From assembly GCA_019637585.1 (NCBI GenBank), contig JAHBVL010000007.1:1-42286 (forward strand): DNA of 42,286 nt, given 5' to 3'. The DNA comes from Thermomicrobiales bacterium. Its GTDB lineage: Bacteria > Chloroflexota > Chloroflexia > Thermomicrobiales > UBA6265. The notes beneath the pieces are model-generated. The model was not told the origin of the DNA. It ran no database searches and saw only the letters and a list, made by a program, of their open reading frames with translations. Of this stretch, positions 18,658 through 27,301 are shown one piece after another. Both the position numbers and the translations under genes were made by a program. Position 1 is the first letter of the stretch. Each line of letters begins with the position of its first letter.

Positions 18658-19380
18658 CTATTGCGCGATGAATCCCCAGGTGGTGGCGGTCGCCTGCTGC
18701 AGGCGTTGATTGTCGCTCTCGACCGCGATTCGGCTGGCGCTCGACGGGTCCTGCATCTCCTGACCCGACCAATCACCCCACTGATCGATCACGCTCCAGC
18801 CTGATTCGGCGAGAAGCGATTCGAGCTCCCACGGGGTCATGCCGTTGACCGGCCGCAGCTCCGATGAAAGGTGGCGCCGCCACACATTGGCATAGATGGG
18901 AGACAGCGCCCCCGGCACGCTGACATAGATTCGCCCCGAAGCGCGGAGAACGCGCCTGAACTCGCGGAGAACGGCGAGAGGCTCTGGGGTGAGGTGGAGA
19001 ACCGTTCGGCAGAAGACGGCGTCGTATGACGCATCTGGGAGCGTCAGGGGAGCCAGCGATCCCAGCCGGAAGTCGATATCGACGCGTGCCTCACCGGCAT
19101 TCCGCTTCGCCCGCTCGAGCATCTCCCTTGAAAGGTCGAGAGCGGTGACCCGGCAGCCACGCAATGCCCAGGCGATGGCGAACTGGCCGCTACCGCATCC
19201 GGCGTCGAGGAGAAGAGACTGATCGCCCAGCCCGAGTCCGGTTTGCCAGCGATCGAGCTCCGCGTGGCGGTCGGCCGATGCGGCGTTGGCCGCGGACATC
19301 TCGTCCCACCAGGGCGCGCGCTCGTCCCATGTCCGGGCAGCGCGAGCGAGCCAGTCGGCGTTTCGCTGGCGATCGCTCAT
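18658..19380 (-). CDS. Class I SAM-dependent methyltransferase
   Basis: 240 residues with a Methyltransf_11-type Rossmann fold. Motif I LLDAGCGSGQFA at ~57-68 binds S-adenosylmethionine, VTALDLS is the acidic loop after strand 2, and SYDAVFCRTVLHL corresponds to motif IV. The substrate is unknown. It starts 19 bp after aroF ends and is probably the last gene of the trp/aro operon, although no direct pathway link is obvious. Confidence 0.85.
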   Translation of the reverse strand: MSDRQRNADWLARAARTWDERAPWWDEMSAANAASADRHAELDRWQTGLGLGDQSLLLDAGCGSGQFAIAWALRGCRVTALDLSREMLERAKRNAGEARVDIDFRLGSLAPLTLPDASYDAVFCRTVLHLTPEPLAVLREFRRVLRASGRIYVSVPGALSPIYANVWRRHLSSELRPVNGMTPWELESLLAESGWSVIDQWGDWSGQEMQDPSSASRIAVESDNQRLQQATATTWGFIAQ

Positions 19381-19399
19381 GACATCGGGTCCAGTTGGG

Positions 19400-20443
19400 T
19401 CAGACGCTGGCTGGCGCGCCGGTCAGGACGTTTCGCCCGACAGCGGATGCGACGGTGGCCAGGCGAGGCATCAGATCCTCGAATTCGGCGAAATCGAGCG
19501 ATTGATTGCCGTCTGAGAGGGCCTGGTCGGGGGCGGGATGGACTTCGATCATCAATCCATCTGCTCCTGCCGCCACACCGGCCAGCGCCAACGGTCCAAC
19601 GAAGGGCCGTTTTCCGGCGGCATGACTCGGGTCGACGAAAATCGGCAGGTGGGAGAGTTTCTGCACAACCGGCACGGCGGCGATATCGAAGGTGTTGCGG
19701 GTCTGCGTTTCGAAGGTGCGAATGCCCCGTTCACAGAAGATGACATGAGGATTGTTCTGAGCCAGCACATACTCGGCGGCGAGCAGCCATTCCTCGATCA
19801 TCATGCTCATACCCCGTTTGAGCATCACCGGTTTTCCGGCTCGCCCGACTTCCTCCAGGAGGTTGTAGTTCTGGCAGTTGCGAGCGCCGATCTGGAAAAT
19901 GTCGGTGTAGTCATACACATGCGCCACATCGGCGGGGGTCATCACCTCGGTGATGATCGCCAGACCGGTTTCCGCGCGAGCATTGGCCAGGATCTCGAGT
20001 CCGGATTTCCCCAGACCGCGAAACTCGTACGGAGAGGTGCGGGGTTTGTAGGCGCCGCCTCGCAAAATCCTGGCGCCAGCGGCGCGGACCGCTCTGGCGG
20101 TGCGGATCGTCTGCTCTTCGCTCTCCACCGAACATGGACCGGCGATGACGACAACCTCGTCTCCCCCGATCACGAAGTCGAGAACGGGGATACGCGTTTT
20201 CTCGGGATGGAAATCCCAGCCGCTCAGCTTGTACTTCTTGGTGACGCGCAGCACCTGCTCGACCCCACCGAAGACCTCCAGCATCTCATCCAGTGTCGGA
20301 GGGAGAGGCGTGGTGCCGACGACGCCGATGATCGTTCGCTCTTCACCGGTCGAGAGGTGCGCTTCCAGGCCCAGCTCCTGGACCCGCCCGACGACGGCGT
20401 CGATCTGGGCTCTGGACGATCCGGGTTGCATGACGACGATCAT
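19400..20443 (-). CDS. aroF: 3-deoxy-7-phosphoheptulonate (DAHP) synthase
   Basis: First step of the shikimate pathway: phosphoenolpyruvate plus erythrose-4-phosphate to DAHP. At 347 residues it has the Thermotoga/Bacillus-type layout, with an N-terminal ferredoxin-like regulatory domain (~1-75), usually the feedback-inhibition site, and a TIM barrel (~85-340). Barrel landmarks: [29 protein letters not shown] (phosphate and substrate binding), [25 protein letters not shown]. The ATG has AGGAG 8 nt upstream. It sits 33 bp after aroH, so entry to the pathway and the chorismate branch point are cotranscribed with trpBA. Confidence 0.95.
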   Translation of the reverse strand: MIVVMQPGSSRAQIDAVVGRVQELGLEAHLSTGEERTIIGVVGTTPLPPTLDEMLEVFGGVEQVLRVTKKYKLSGWDFHPEKTRIPVLDFVIGGDEVVVIAGPCSVESEEQTIRTARAVRAAGARILRGGAYKPRTSPYEFRGLGKSGLEILANARAETGLAIITEVMTPADVAHVYDYTDIFQIGARNCQNYNLLEEVGRAGKPVMLKRGMSMMIEEWLLAAEYVLAQNNPHVIFCERGIRTFETQTRNTFDIAAVPVVQKLSHLPIFVDPSHAAGKRPFVGPLALAGVAAGADGLMIEVHPAPDQALSDGNQSLDFAEFEDLMPRLATVASAVGRNVLTGAPASV

Positions 20444-20476
20444 CGAAACGACTCCTGTTGGTGACTCCGGGCGCTG

Positions 20477-20884
20477 CTAGCCGGCCCGGTTCAGTATCTC
20501 GGTCAGCTGTTCATCCGAATAGGCCCATTCGGGTCGCAGCTGCCGGGCATTCTTGAGGTAGACATGTTTGATCTCGGACGCCGATTTGGTGGTATTGACG
20601 TGGACGAGGACGCGGACCGCTTTTTGCAGCGATGCGGGAACGTCCATCTCGTGGCTGCACATCAGCGGCACTTCGCTCCAGCCAAGCTCACGAGCCGCGA
20701 CCGCGGGAAAGGTGGCGTTGAGATCGGGTGAGGTGGTGAAAATCGCGCTGGCGATGTCTTCGGTCTGCAGATCGTTGAGCACGATCAGCGCTTTCACCAT
20801 CTCCAGTGTGGCTTCCAGGATATCCTCAGACGTGTTGGCCGTTGCCGTCGTTGCCCCACGAATCCCCCGGCAGGTTGTGCCCAT
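20477..20884 (-). CDS. aroH: Chorismate mutase, AroH type
   Basis: Converts chorismate to prephenate at the branch to Phe/Tyr. At 135 residues it is the trimeric alpha/beta AroH fold known from Bacillus subtilis. Conserved catalytic features are visible: CRGIRGATT at the N-terminus (Arg9), EMDVP (Glu), VRVLVHV (Arg) and KHVYLKNARQLRP (Tyr). It lies 25 bp after trpA. Its placement with trpBA couples the Phe/Tyr branch enzyme to tryptophan synthase in one transcript. Confidence 0.95.
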   Translation of the reverse strand: MGTTCRGIRGATTATANTSEDILEATLEMVKALIVLNDLQTEDIASAIFTTSPDLNATFPAVAARELGWSEVPLMCSHEMDVPASLQKAVRVLVHVNTTKSASEIKHVYLKNARQLRPEWAYSDEQLTEILNRAG

Positions 20885-20909
20885 AGTCCCGTAACCCTCG
20901 CGTTTCCCG

Positions 20910-21743
20910 CTAGTCCTGTTGTCCGTTTCGGTATGTTGCCGTTTTCATTGCCGAGATGAACGATGTCGCCACGGCCACCTGTTCCGATTCCGGCGCGGCG
21001 GCGATGGCGTTGAGCATGGCGCTGGCCACAATGACGCCATCCGCCATCGACGCGGCTTGCGCGACGTGCTGCGGGGTCGAGATGCCGAATCCGATGGCGA
21101 GCGGCAGATCGGTGTGGGCGCGAATGCGTTGCATATAGGCGCCGATACCCTCCCACAGCCGGTCGCGGGCGCCGGTCACGCCGGTTAGCGACACGCAGTA
21201 GATGAATCCTGTTGCTTTCTTGGCCACGCCCTCGATGCGGGCGTCGGTGCTGGTTGGCGACACGAGAAAGATGAGATCACGGCCCCGTTCCCGCAATGGC
21301 ACGGCGAACTCTTCGCTTTCCTCCAGCGGCAGGTCGGGAATGATGAACCCATCGACGCCAGCATCGACGGCCTCCGCCGCCAGGCGGTCGAGCCCGTACT
21401 GAAAAAACGGGTTGGTGTAGCCCATAAAGACGATGGGCACTGAACCGCCGCGACGCCGAAACTCCCGAATCAGATCGAACGCCTTCTGCAGCGTCATCCC
21501 CTGCTCGAGCGCGATCTGGCTGGTGTGCTGCACCGTGGCGCCGTCGGCCAGCGGATCGGAAAAGGGAATCCCGACCTCGACCAGATTGGCGCCGGCCGCG
21601 ACCAGGGCTTCGAGGAGCTCGGCAAAGCGTTCCGCGGTCGGATAGCCGGCAGTCAGATAGGGCATCAGCGCGGCGCGATTCTCCGCCGCCGCGGCAGCGA
21701 AGGCATCAGCGATGGCGTTGGTCGACGATTTGGTCGCGGTCAC
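20910..21743 (-). CDS. trpA: Tryptophan synthase alpha chain
   Basis: Cleaves indole-3-glycerol phosphate to indole and glyceraldehyde-3-phosphate; indole passes to the beta chain. 277 residues, TIM barrel. [15 protein letters not shown] holds the catalytic Glu and Asp; [22 protein letters not shown] and [10 protein letters not shown] (phosphate binding) are all family signatures. Its start overlaps the trpB stop by four bases (ATGA), ensuring coupled synthesis of both subunits. Confidence 0.97.
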   Translation of the reverse strand: MTATKSSTNAIADAFAAAAAENRAALMPYLTAGYPTAERFAELLEALVAAGANLVEVGIPFSDPLADGATVQHTSQIALEQGMTLQKAFDLIREFRRRGGSVPIVFMGYTNPFFQYGLDRLAAEAVDAGVDGFIIPDLPLEESEEFAVPLRERGRDLIFLVSPTSTDARIEGVAKKATGFIYCVSLTGVTGARDRLWEGIGAYMQRIRAHTDLPLAIGFGISTPQHVAQAASMADGVIVASAMLNAIAAAPESEQVAVATSFISAMKTATYRNGQQD

Positions 21744-22966
21744 AGTGTTACTCCCAGCTCGCGGGCGACGGTTTCCAGGTCTTTGTCTCCGCGCCCTGAG
21801 AGGTTGACCAGCACGATGTCATCCTTGCTGCGGTCGGCCGCCCACTGCATGGCGTAGGCCACGGCGTGGCTCGATTCCAGGGCCGGAATGATTCCTTCGG
21901 TTCGGCAGAGAGCAATGAACCCGCCCAGCGCTTCGGCGTCGGTAATGGGTACGTAGGACGCCCGGCCGGTGTCGTGCAGCCAGGCATGCTCCGGTCCGAC
22001 GCCGGGATAGTCCAATCCCGCCGAAATCGAATGCGTTTCGATCACCTGTCCGTCGTCATCCTGCAGCACGATCGACCGCGATCCATGCAGAATGCCTTCG
22101 CGGCCGGCCACGATGGTTGCCGCATGACTGCCCGGTTCGATGCCATGACCACCCGCTTCGATACCGATGAGCTGGACATTCGCGTCGCCGGCAAATGGAT
22201 GGAAGATGCCAATCGCATTCGACCCGCCGCCAACCGCCGCCATCACCGCCGTGGGCAAGGCGCCGAGCCGTTCCTGGATCTGCTGGCGGGCTTCGCGCCC
22301 GATCACGGTCTGCAGATCCCGCACGATCAGCGGATAGGGGTGCATGCCCGCTGCGGTGCCGAAGAGGTAGAAGGTCGACTCGACATTCGTCACCCAGTCG
22401 CGGATCGCTTCGTTGATCGCGTCTTTCAGGGTTCGCGATCCGTTGGTCACCGGCCGGACTTCGGCGCCGAGCAGTTTCATGCGGAAGACATTGGGTTTCT
22501 GGCGCTCGATATCGAGATCGCCCATGTAGACGATGCAATCGAGTCCGAGCAATGCGCAGACAGTTGCTGACGCCACGCCGTGCTGGCCCGCGCCCGTTTC
22601 CGCAATGATTCGCTTCTTGCCCATGCGCTTGGCCAGCAGCGCCTGGCCGATCGCATTGTTGATCTTGTGCGCGCCCGTGTGAGCCAGATCTTCACGTTTG
22701 AGGAAAATGCGCGCTCCGCCGATTTCGTTGCTCAGCCGTTCGGCTTCGTAGAGGGGCGTGGGGCGTCCGACGTATTCAGCGGCCAGACGGGCGATCTCGT
22801 CGTGAAATGCGGGATCGGCTTGCGCATCGATCCACGCCTGTTCGAGTTCCTGGAGCGCCGGCATCAAGGTCTCAGGCGCGTACTGCCCGCCAAATCTTCC
22901 GAAACGCCCATGTTCGTCGGGAAACGACTGGGACGCGGCGTCCGGTTTGGTCAGGGTGTCAGTCAC
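21740..22966 (-). CDS. trpB: Tryptophan synthase beta chain
   Basis: PLP enzyme joining indole and serine to give tryptophan. 408 residues, TrpB1 type. [14 protein letters not shown] at the N-terminus, Lys101 in [11 protein letters not shown] forms the PLP aldimine, [12 protein letters not shown] and [11 protein letters not shown] bind substrate and cofactor phosphate. The GTG start has AAGGAG about 8 nt upstream. It is the first gene of trpB-trpA-aroH-aroF-methyltransferase; the remaining trp genes are not in this window. A small hairpin (CTGCTC/GAGCAG at 22993-23007) lies just upstream, but no T-box or attenuator could be recognised. Confidence 0.97.
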   Translation of the reverse strand: MTDTLTKPDAASQSFPDEHGRFGRFGGQYAPETLMPALQELEQAWIDAQADPAFHDEIARLAAEYVGRPTPLYEAERLSNEIGGARIFLKREDLAHTGAHKINNAIGQALLAKRMGKKRIIAETGAGQHGVASATVCALLGLDCIVYMGDLDIERQKPNVFRMKLLGAEVRPVTNGSRTLKDAINEAIRDWVTNVESTFYLFGTAAGMHPYPLIVRDLQTVIGREARQQIQERLGALPTAVMAAVGGGSNAIGIFHPFAGDANVQLIGIEAGGHGIEPGSHAATIVAGREGILHGSRSIVLQDDDGQVIETHSISAGLDYPGVGPEHAWLHDTGRASYVPITDAEALGGFIALCRTEGIIPALESSHAVAYAMQWAADRSKDDIVLVNLSGRGDKDLETVARELGVTL

Positions 22967-23217
22967 GTCTGGTGCTCCTTGTCAGGCGCATACTGCTCCG
23001 CGAGCAGGTGGAATCGTCGCCATTGACGCTGCGAACGCCAATGATACTCTGGCTCCGTCTGCAGTCGCCCTCCTACCCATTGGAAAACGGATCGATCTCC
23101 CGAAACCTGTTTGCCTGTGGCGGCGCGGCATACAATGTTCCTGAATGAGATCAGCTTGGCCATGGTGGTTGGGCGTTTGCCCGCCTCTGGTCAGTGTGGA
23201 TGGAGATGTGACCCGAG
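22967..23217. promoter_or_regulatory. Divergent trpB / pyk control region
   Basis: 251 bp without a gene. On the plus strand TACAAT (23131-23136) is a good -10 for pyk, but no -35 fits. On the minus strand TATCAT (complement of 23041-23046) is a possible trpB -10, again without a -35. A perfect 6-bp hairpin lies at 22993-23007. No known operator was recognised. Confidence 0.4.
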
Positions 23218-24672
23218 ATGAGCAGTCCCACCGACCGGAGAGTGAAGATCGTCGCTACCCTCGGTCCGGCTGTCGCCGGCCGTGAGAAGTTGCGCGATCT
23301 CCTGCTGGCCGGGACCGACATGGTGCGGGTCAATGCCGCGCATGGTTCGCCGGACGAGCGGGCCAGGCTCATCGACGATGTCCGGGCGGTGGCCAGCGAT
23401 CTCGGGCTCAACATCCCGATCCTGTTCGATTTGAAGGGACTCAAGATTCGAACCGGGCCGTTGCAAAGCGACGCCAAGGTGCCGATCGCCCGCGGATCGA
23501 AGGTCGAGATCTTTCCCGAACCGGTGGCCTCGGGAGAAGGTCAGATCGGTATCGATTACCCCGACCTGCTGAATGTCATCCAGCCCGGTTCCCGGCTCCT
23601 GATCTCCGATGGTCTGATCGAGCTGCTGGTGGAGAAGATCGAGCGCGACCGCGCGCACTGCCGGGTGGGGCGTGGCGGTCTCCTGCTGGCCAGACAGGGC
23701 GTGACCTTGCCTGGCGCCCAGATTGCCGGGGGCGCACTGACCCCCGCCGATCGCGAGGACATCGCCTTCGCCGTCAAGCACGCTGTCGACTTTCTGGGGA
23801 TGAGCTTCGTCAACGACGCCAGCGATCTGGTGATGGCTCGTGGGGTGGCGCAGGCATACGGCGCCGATCCTCCCGGTCTGATCGCCAAGATCGAGCGCCC
23901 CGACGCATTGAACAATGTCTATGGCATTGCCCAGCAGGCGAATGGTCTGATGGTGGCTCGCGGGGATCTCGGCGTGCAGCTGCCGCCGGAACAGGTGCCT
24001 CGCGCCCAGAAGAACATCATCGCTTGCGCCAATTCACTCGGCGTGCCGGTGATCACCGCCACGCAGATGCTCGAATCGATGATCACCCAGCCAATGGCCA
24101 CCCGAGCCGAAACGAGCGATGTGGCCAACGCGGTCTGGGACGGCACAGACGCCGTGATGCTGTCGGCCGAAACGGCGGTCGGGCTCTTTCCCATCGAAGC
24201 TGTGGAAACGATGTCTCGCATCATTTACGAGGCGGAACGGGATGGTCCCATCCGCACCGGATCGGCGGCGCAACCATTGCCGACCGAAGGGGATGCCTCT
24301 CTTTCCATTGCCGATTCGATCGCCCGGGCCACCTATGCCCTCTCCGAGACTGCGCCGGTCGATCACATCGTCGTGTTCACGCTGACGGGCAACGCGGTGC
24401 GTCGCGTGGCGAAGTACCGGCCCCGGCCGCCAGTCATCGCCGTCACCACCAGCGAACAGGTCGCGGCAACGCTGAATGTGGTCTGGGGGGTGAAAGCGCT
24501 GATCGTGCCGCTGGAAACCGACCCGGACAAGATGTTCCGCATCGCCGGCAACGCTATCATCGACGCCGGCATGGGCACGAAGGGAGAGCACATTCTCATC
24601 GTCGGTTCGCTGCCGATGATGAAAGTGGCAGGCAAGACCAACCTCCTGCACATCCGTCGCCTCGGCTCGTGA
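23218..24672 (+). CDS. pyk: Pyruvate kinase with altered potassium-site residues
   Basis: Transfers phosphate from phosphoenolpyruvate to ADP, the last step of glycolysis. 484 residues: A barrel, B cap (~75-170) and C regulatory domain, without an extra phosphohistidine domain. Catalytic residues are kept: KIER (Lys and metal Glu), ARGDLG (metal Asp), TATQMLESM (Thr). The monovalent-cation region differs: canonical DTKGPEIRTG reads DLKGLKIRTG (residues 71-80), so the Glu is Lys76 and the Thr is Leu72, and NFSHG reads NAAHG (39-43). Glu-to-Lys at this position marks potassium-independent pyruvate kinases, so independence from K+ is predicted. The ATG is at 23218; divergent from trpB. Confidence 0.95.
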   Translation: MSSPTDRRVKIVATLGPAVAGREKLRDLLLAGTDMVRVNAAHGSPDERARLIDDVRAVASDLGLNIPILFDLKGLKIRTGPLQSDAKVPIARGSKVEIFPEPVASGEGQIGIDYPDLLNVIQPGSRLLISDGLIELLVEKIERDRAHCRVGRGGLLLARQGVTLPGAQIAGGALTPADREDIAFAVKHAVDFLGMSFVNDASDLVMARGVAQAYGADPPGLIAKIERPDALNNVYGIAQQANGLMVARGDLGVQLPPEQVPRAQKNIIACANSLGVPVITATQMLESMITQPMATRAETSDVANAVWDGTDAVMLSAETAVGLFPIEAVETMSRIIYEAERDGPIRTGSAAQPLPTEGDASLSIADSIARATYALSETAPVDHIVVFTLTGNAVRRVAKYRPRPPVIAVTTSEQVAATLNVVWGVKALIVPLETDPDKMFRIAGNAIIDAGMGTKGEHILIVGSLPMMKVAGKTNLLHIRRLGS

Positions 24673-24711
24673 GGTTCATCGCGGCCGATCGTTCTTGCGA
24701 CCCATCTGATC

Positions 24712-24828
24712 GTCAACCCGAGCGGAGCCGAGGGATCTCTCGGTCGCGTCGGGCCACCTGCTCTTTTGCAGCGTTGCCAGACCCGACGGAGAGATCCCTC
24801 CACTCCGCTGCGCTCCGGTCGGGATGAC
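24712..24828. repeat. 117-bp palindromic intergenic repeat, copy 2 (reverse orientation)
   Basis: Same length as the 6083-6199 copy, and on the complementary strand similar along its whole length. The inner stem reads GAGGGATCTCTC with GAGAGATCCCTC, one C-G pair being T-A relative to copy 1, with both strands changed. It lies between pyk and the convergent kinase-like gene. The 10-base terminus TCGGGATGAC recurs at 24848-24857, a probable fragment of another copy. The remaining spacer holds no gene. Confidence 0.85.
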
Positions 24829-24875
24829 GACGTTTGGGGGTGCCCAGTCGGGATGACGAAACCCGGGGTGGTGGG

Positions 24876-26102
24876 CTACTGCACGATCTTCGGCAGGGTG
24901 AACGAGGTCACCAACCCGCCGGTCAGCGGCTGAGCGGTCCAGACCCGGCCCTGGTTGAGCTCGATCAATCGCCTGGCCAGCACCAACCCGACGGAAAATG
25001 GCGCCGTTCGCGCACCATACGGCGAACCACTGGACGCCACATTCACCTGCGCTTCGATACCCAGGTCGAGTGTTTCGATCAGGACCGAGTCGCCCGATCG
25101 ACCTTCCCGCATGGCGCTGTCGATCAACTGCTGGAGGATCGTCGCCAGCTGGTCCGGATCGGCCAGTACCGGCGCAATCGCGAAATCGACCCGCGGCAAC
25201 AACGTGACGCCAAGCATGGCCGATTGAGGATGGAGTTTCTCGCACGCGGCGAGAACCGCGCCGCTCAGCACGACAGGCTGCAGCTCGACCGCGACCCGCC
25301 CCGCGTCGATGTCGGCCAGAACCTCCAACTCGCGAATCAGGGCTTCCTGCCGGTCCAGATCTCGCTGCAAGGCGATCCCCAGACGCTTGAGGGAGGAAGG
25401 ATCGACGTCCGCCGATCGCAGCAGGCTGTCGGTGTTGCGCTGCAACGCGGAGACCGGTTCCTGCAGCTCTGAGATCACCGCTGCCACCAGATAGCGTTGC
25501 GATTCCTCCAGCGTTCGTTGCCGTTGATAGGCGAACTGGAGCCGTCCCGCCATCGTGTTCATGGCCATACCGAGATCGGCGAATTCCTTCTCGCCGGTAT
25601 CGGGCATCCGCGCCGACAAATCCCCTTCGGCCAGCCGGCGCGACACCCCGCCGATGTCGGTCAACGGACCAGTGAACCAGCCGCTAACGAATGCAGAATA
25701 GATCGACGCCACAGCCACGGCATATGCCAGCACCAGACCGAGACGCTCGAAGTCGTGCGACGAGTCGAAGAGGAGCGCGGCGCTGATGCCGACGGTGAGC
25801 ACGACAACCAGCACGCCGATGATGTGGGCGGTGATCAACCGGGCGGAAATCCTGCGACCCTGTTGATGTCCCAGCGTCCAGAGCAGTATTCCGCCCGTCG
25901 CGAGCGACGCTCCGCCCGCCAGCGCCAGCACGCCCAGCAGTTCCGGCAAATCGCTCGTGGGAATACTCAATCCGACGACCGCGACGACAAGCGCCGCCGC
26001 CAACGCAACCCCCGCCGCCAGCGCTGCCAGCACCAGCCGTTTCCAGGTGGGTGCGCTCCGAACGAGATCGGAATATGTGGGCGGTGCGTAGGAGTCAGAC
26101 AT
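24876..26102 (-). CDS. Histidine-kinase-like membrane protein lacking catalytic residues (pseudokinase)
   Basis: 408 residues. Four hydrophobic helices (~24-46, 55-75, 88-110, 122-143) lead into a HAMP domain (~140-195, GPLTDIGGVSRRLAEGDLSAR), a DHp-like helix and an HATPase-like domain. Expected catalytic features are absent. The H-box SHELRTP reads ISELQEP, with Ser211 where His is phosphorylated. The N-box Asn is Ser329 (QQLIDSAM). No DxGxG G1 box is found, while the G2-like VGLVLARRLIELNQGRV remains. It therefore probably cannot autophosphorylate and may act as a sensor scaffold or partner of another kinase. No response regulator is adjacent. No Shine-Dalgarno precedes the ATG. Confidence 0.8.
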   Translation of the reverse strand: MSDSYAPPTYSDLVRSAPTWKRLVLAALAAGVALAAALVVAVVGLSIPTSDLPELLGVLALAGGASLATGGILLWTLGHQQGRRISARLITAHIIGVLVVVLTVGISAALLFDSSHDFERLGLVLAYAVAVASIYSAFVSGWFTGPLTDIGGVSRRLAEGDLSARMPDTGEKEFADLGMAMNTMAGRLQFAYQRQRTLEESQRYLVAAVISELQEPVSALQRNTDSLLRSADVDPSSLKRLGIALQRDLDRQEALIRELEVLADIDAGRVAVELQPVVLSGAVLAACEKLHPQSAMLGVTLLPRVDFAIAPVLADPDQLATILQQLIDSAMREGRSGDSVLIETLDLGIEAQVNVASSGSPYGARTAPFSVGLVLARRLIELNQGRVWTAQPLTGGLVTSFTLPKIVQ

Positions 26103-26115
26103 GGGTTAGGAGGTT

Positions 26116-26296
26116 TGGTGCATAGTGCATAGTTGATGGTGCATAGTAGATGGCGGAAGGTAGATAGTAGATAGCAGATGGTAGATGGGTGGGGTGGAGA
26201 GGGGCGGTGACCCTTTCCCGGGGCGAGCGATCGACTTTCCAACCGCAACTCCACCATCAACCATCAACTATGAACTATGCACCATGAACTAAGCAC
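26116..26296. repeat. Heptanucleotide-repeat island with 25-nt inverted arms
   Basis: From 26119 to 26188 the sequence parses into ten consecutive 7-mers of one family (TGCATAG, TTGATGG, TAGATGG, TAGATAG, CAGATGG and variants). From about 26250 the same family recurs inverted. Arms 26116-26140 and 26260-26284 pair over 25 nt with one mismatch. The stretch looks AT-richer than its surroundings. It fills the 26103-26314 spacer, where no gene is credible. Confidence 0.8.
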
Positions 26297-26314
26297 CGTC
26301 GCACGCGCGGCGCG

Positions 26315-26695
26315 TCACCAGGGCTCATCCCCCGGCACCTGGCGTCCTCCGAAACGACCCCGCTCCCCGGCGTCCTGTTCCGCGATGGAGACGAGCCAGG
26401 TGAGGAATCCATCGTTGGTCATCGCCTGGTCGTGAAAGTGAAAGCGGCCGATTTCGTAGGCGGTTTGCTGTCCCGGCGCGAATGATTCGCCTTCGCCCGC
26501 CAGGAAAGCCAGACGGTCGAGTCTCGGGTCGTCGAGCGGGAGCTGTTCGACCCAGTCGGCAAAAGCAAGGAGCGCATCGGCGCTCTGCAGATTCCGCGTG
26601 TCGCGCAAGTCGTCGTTGTACCGGGCGCGACGCCAGGTGCTGATTGCGCGTACATACGCAGCCATCGACGTTCTCAGGTCATTCACAGTTGGCAC
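26315..26695 (-). CDS. Hypothetical protein, 126 residues
   Basis: Not recognised. A soluble, largely helical protein; AYVRAISTWRRARYNDDLRDTRNLQ and DALLAFADWVEQLPLDDPRL suggest two amphipathic helices, then a Gly/Arg-rich tail. There is no signal peptide or membrane helix. The GTG start has AGGAG about 8 nt upstream. Divergent from the 26917 gene. Confidence 0.6.
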   Translation of the reverse strand: MPTVNDLRTSMAAYVRAISTWRRARYNDDLRDTRNLQSADALLAFADWVEQLPLDDPRLDRLAFLAGEGESFAPGQQTAYEIGRFHFHDQAMTNDGFLTWLVSIAEQDAGERGRFGGRQVPGDEPW

Positions 26696-26751
26696 GGAGT
26701 CTGCTCCTGGAGAGATCGGGCAATCTGGAAGACAAAGGAGGAAATGTCACA

Positions 26752-26886
26752 ATGAGGACTTGCAATAGATCACCTGTTCTGATAGAGTGTGTACGTACAC
26801 CTCAAAAGCCGCTTCCGGAAGGACCGGAACAAGCGCACCGGGTCAGAGTATGCCCGTGCGCGCTGGCTACGGCATTGCCTTCTTGA
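26752..26886 (+). CDS. Possible 44-residue small ORF with perfect Shine-Dalgarno
   Basis: AAGGAGG at 26735-26741 lies 10 nt before an ATG that opens a 44-codon frame with four Cys residues (RTC, IEC, VCPC). Against it: a good promoter candidate and a palindrome lie inside the frame, and the composition is otherwise unremarkable. It could be a leader peptide for the 26917 gene or a chance ORF. Confidence 0.25.
   Translation: MRTCNRSPVLIECVRTPQKPLPEGPEQAHRVRVCPCALATALPS
26760..26788 (+). promoter_or_regulatory. Promoter TTGCAA-N17-TAGAGT
   Basis: TTGCAA (26760-26765) and TAGAGT (26783-26788) are spaced by 17 bp, with the predicted start inside the adjoining palindrome. It would drive the 26917 gene with a leader of about 120 nt. 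Confidence 0.4.
26789..26800. promoter_or_regulatory. Palindromic operator GTGTACGTACAC
   Basis: A perfect 12-bp palindrome directly abuts the -10 box and covers the predicted start, between divergent genes at 26695 and 26917. The symmetry fits a dimeric repressor (TetR or GntR type), but no such regulator is encoded nearby. Confidence 0.5.
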
Positions 26887-26916
26887 GGATGATCGATAGA
26901 AAGAGAGCTCCGCACC

Positions 26917-27282
26917 ATGGCTATGCGCATGCCCCGCTTCATCAAGCCCACCGGCGCTGTCCCGAGTGCCTTTGCCGACACGCAGCTTCGCCCTCTTGGC
27001 GAACCAGCGGCCATCATTCCGTTTCCCGGCGCGTTCGAACAGGAAACGACGACCGGGCCGGTCAGCCGGGTTCCGGCGCGCGTGCAGCTTCGCACCCGAC
27101 GGCTCAGCGACAACCAGCGTCCAGAAGAGGACCGGTACGAGGCGGCGTTCATCGCGTCCGACGCCTCGCCGGTCGAACTGCTCCGGTCGCTGACCGCCAT
27201 GCTCGAGGAAGTCAACGATTTGAAGCGTTCGGCCTCCATTGCCGAGCCGGTTATTCTCGATATCCACCTCATTGCCGGATGA
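26917..27282 (+). CDS. Hypothetical protein, 121 residues
   Basis: Not recognised. The N-terminal half is Pro/Arg-rich and probably disordered. The C-terminal ~45 residues (ASPVELLRSLTAMLEEVNDLKRS then EPVILDIHLIAG) suggest a helix plus a strand. No signal peptide. The ATG is preceded by AAAGAGAG. It stands alone behind a promoter with a palindromic operator and ends 19 bp before the convergent oxidase. Confidence 0.55.
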   Translation: MAMRMPRFIKPTGAVPSAFADTQLRPLGEPAAIIPFPGAFEQETTTGPVSRVPARVQLRTRRLSDNQRPEEDRYEAAFIASDASPVELLRSLTAMLEEVNDLKRSASIAEPVILDIHLIAG

Positions 27283-27301
27283 TCGAGTGGCGAATCCGCA
27301 G

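Noticed and set aside
22993-23007. trp attenuator or T-box
   Set aside because: Only one short hairpin without T tract, leader peptide or T-box consensus.
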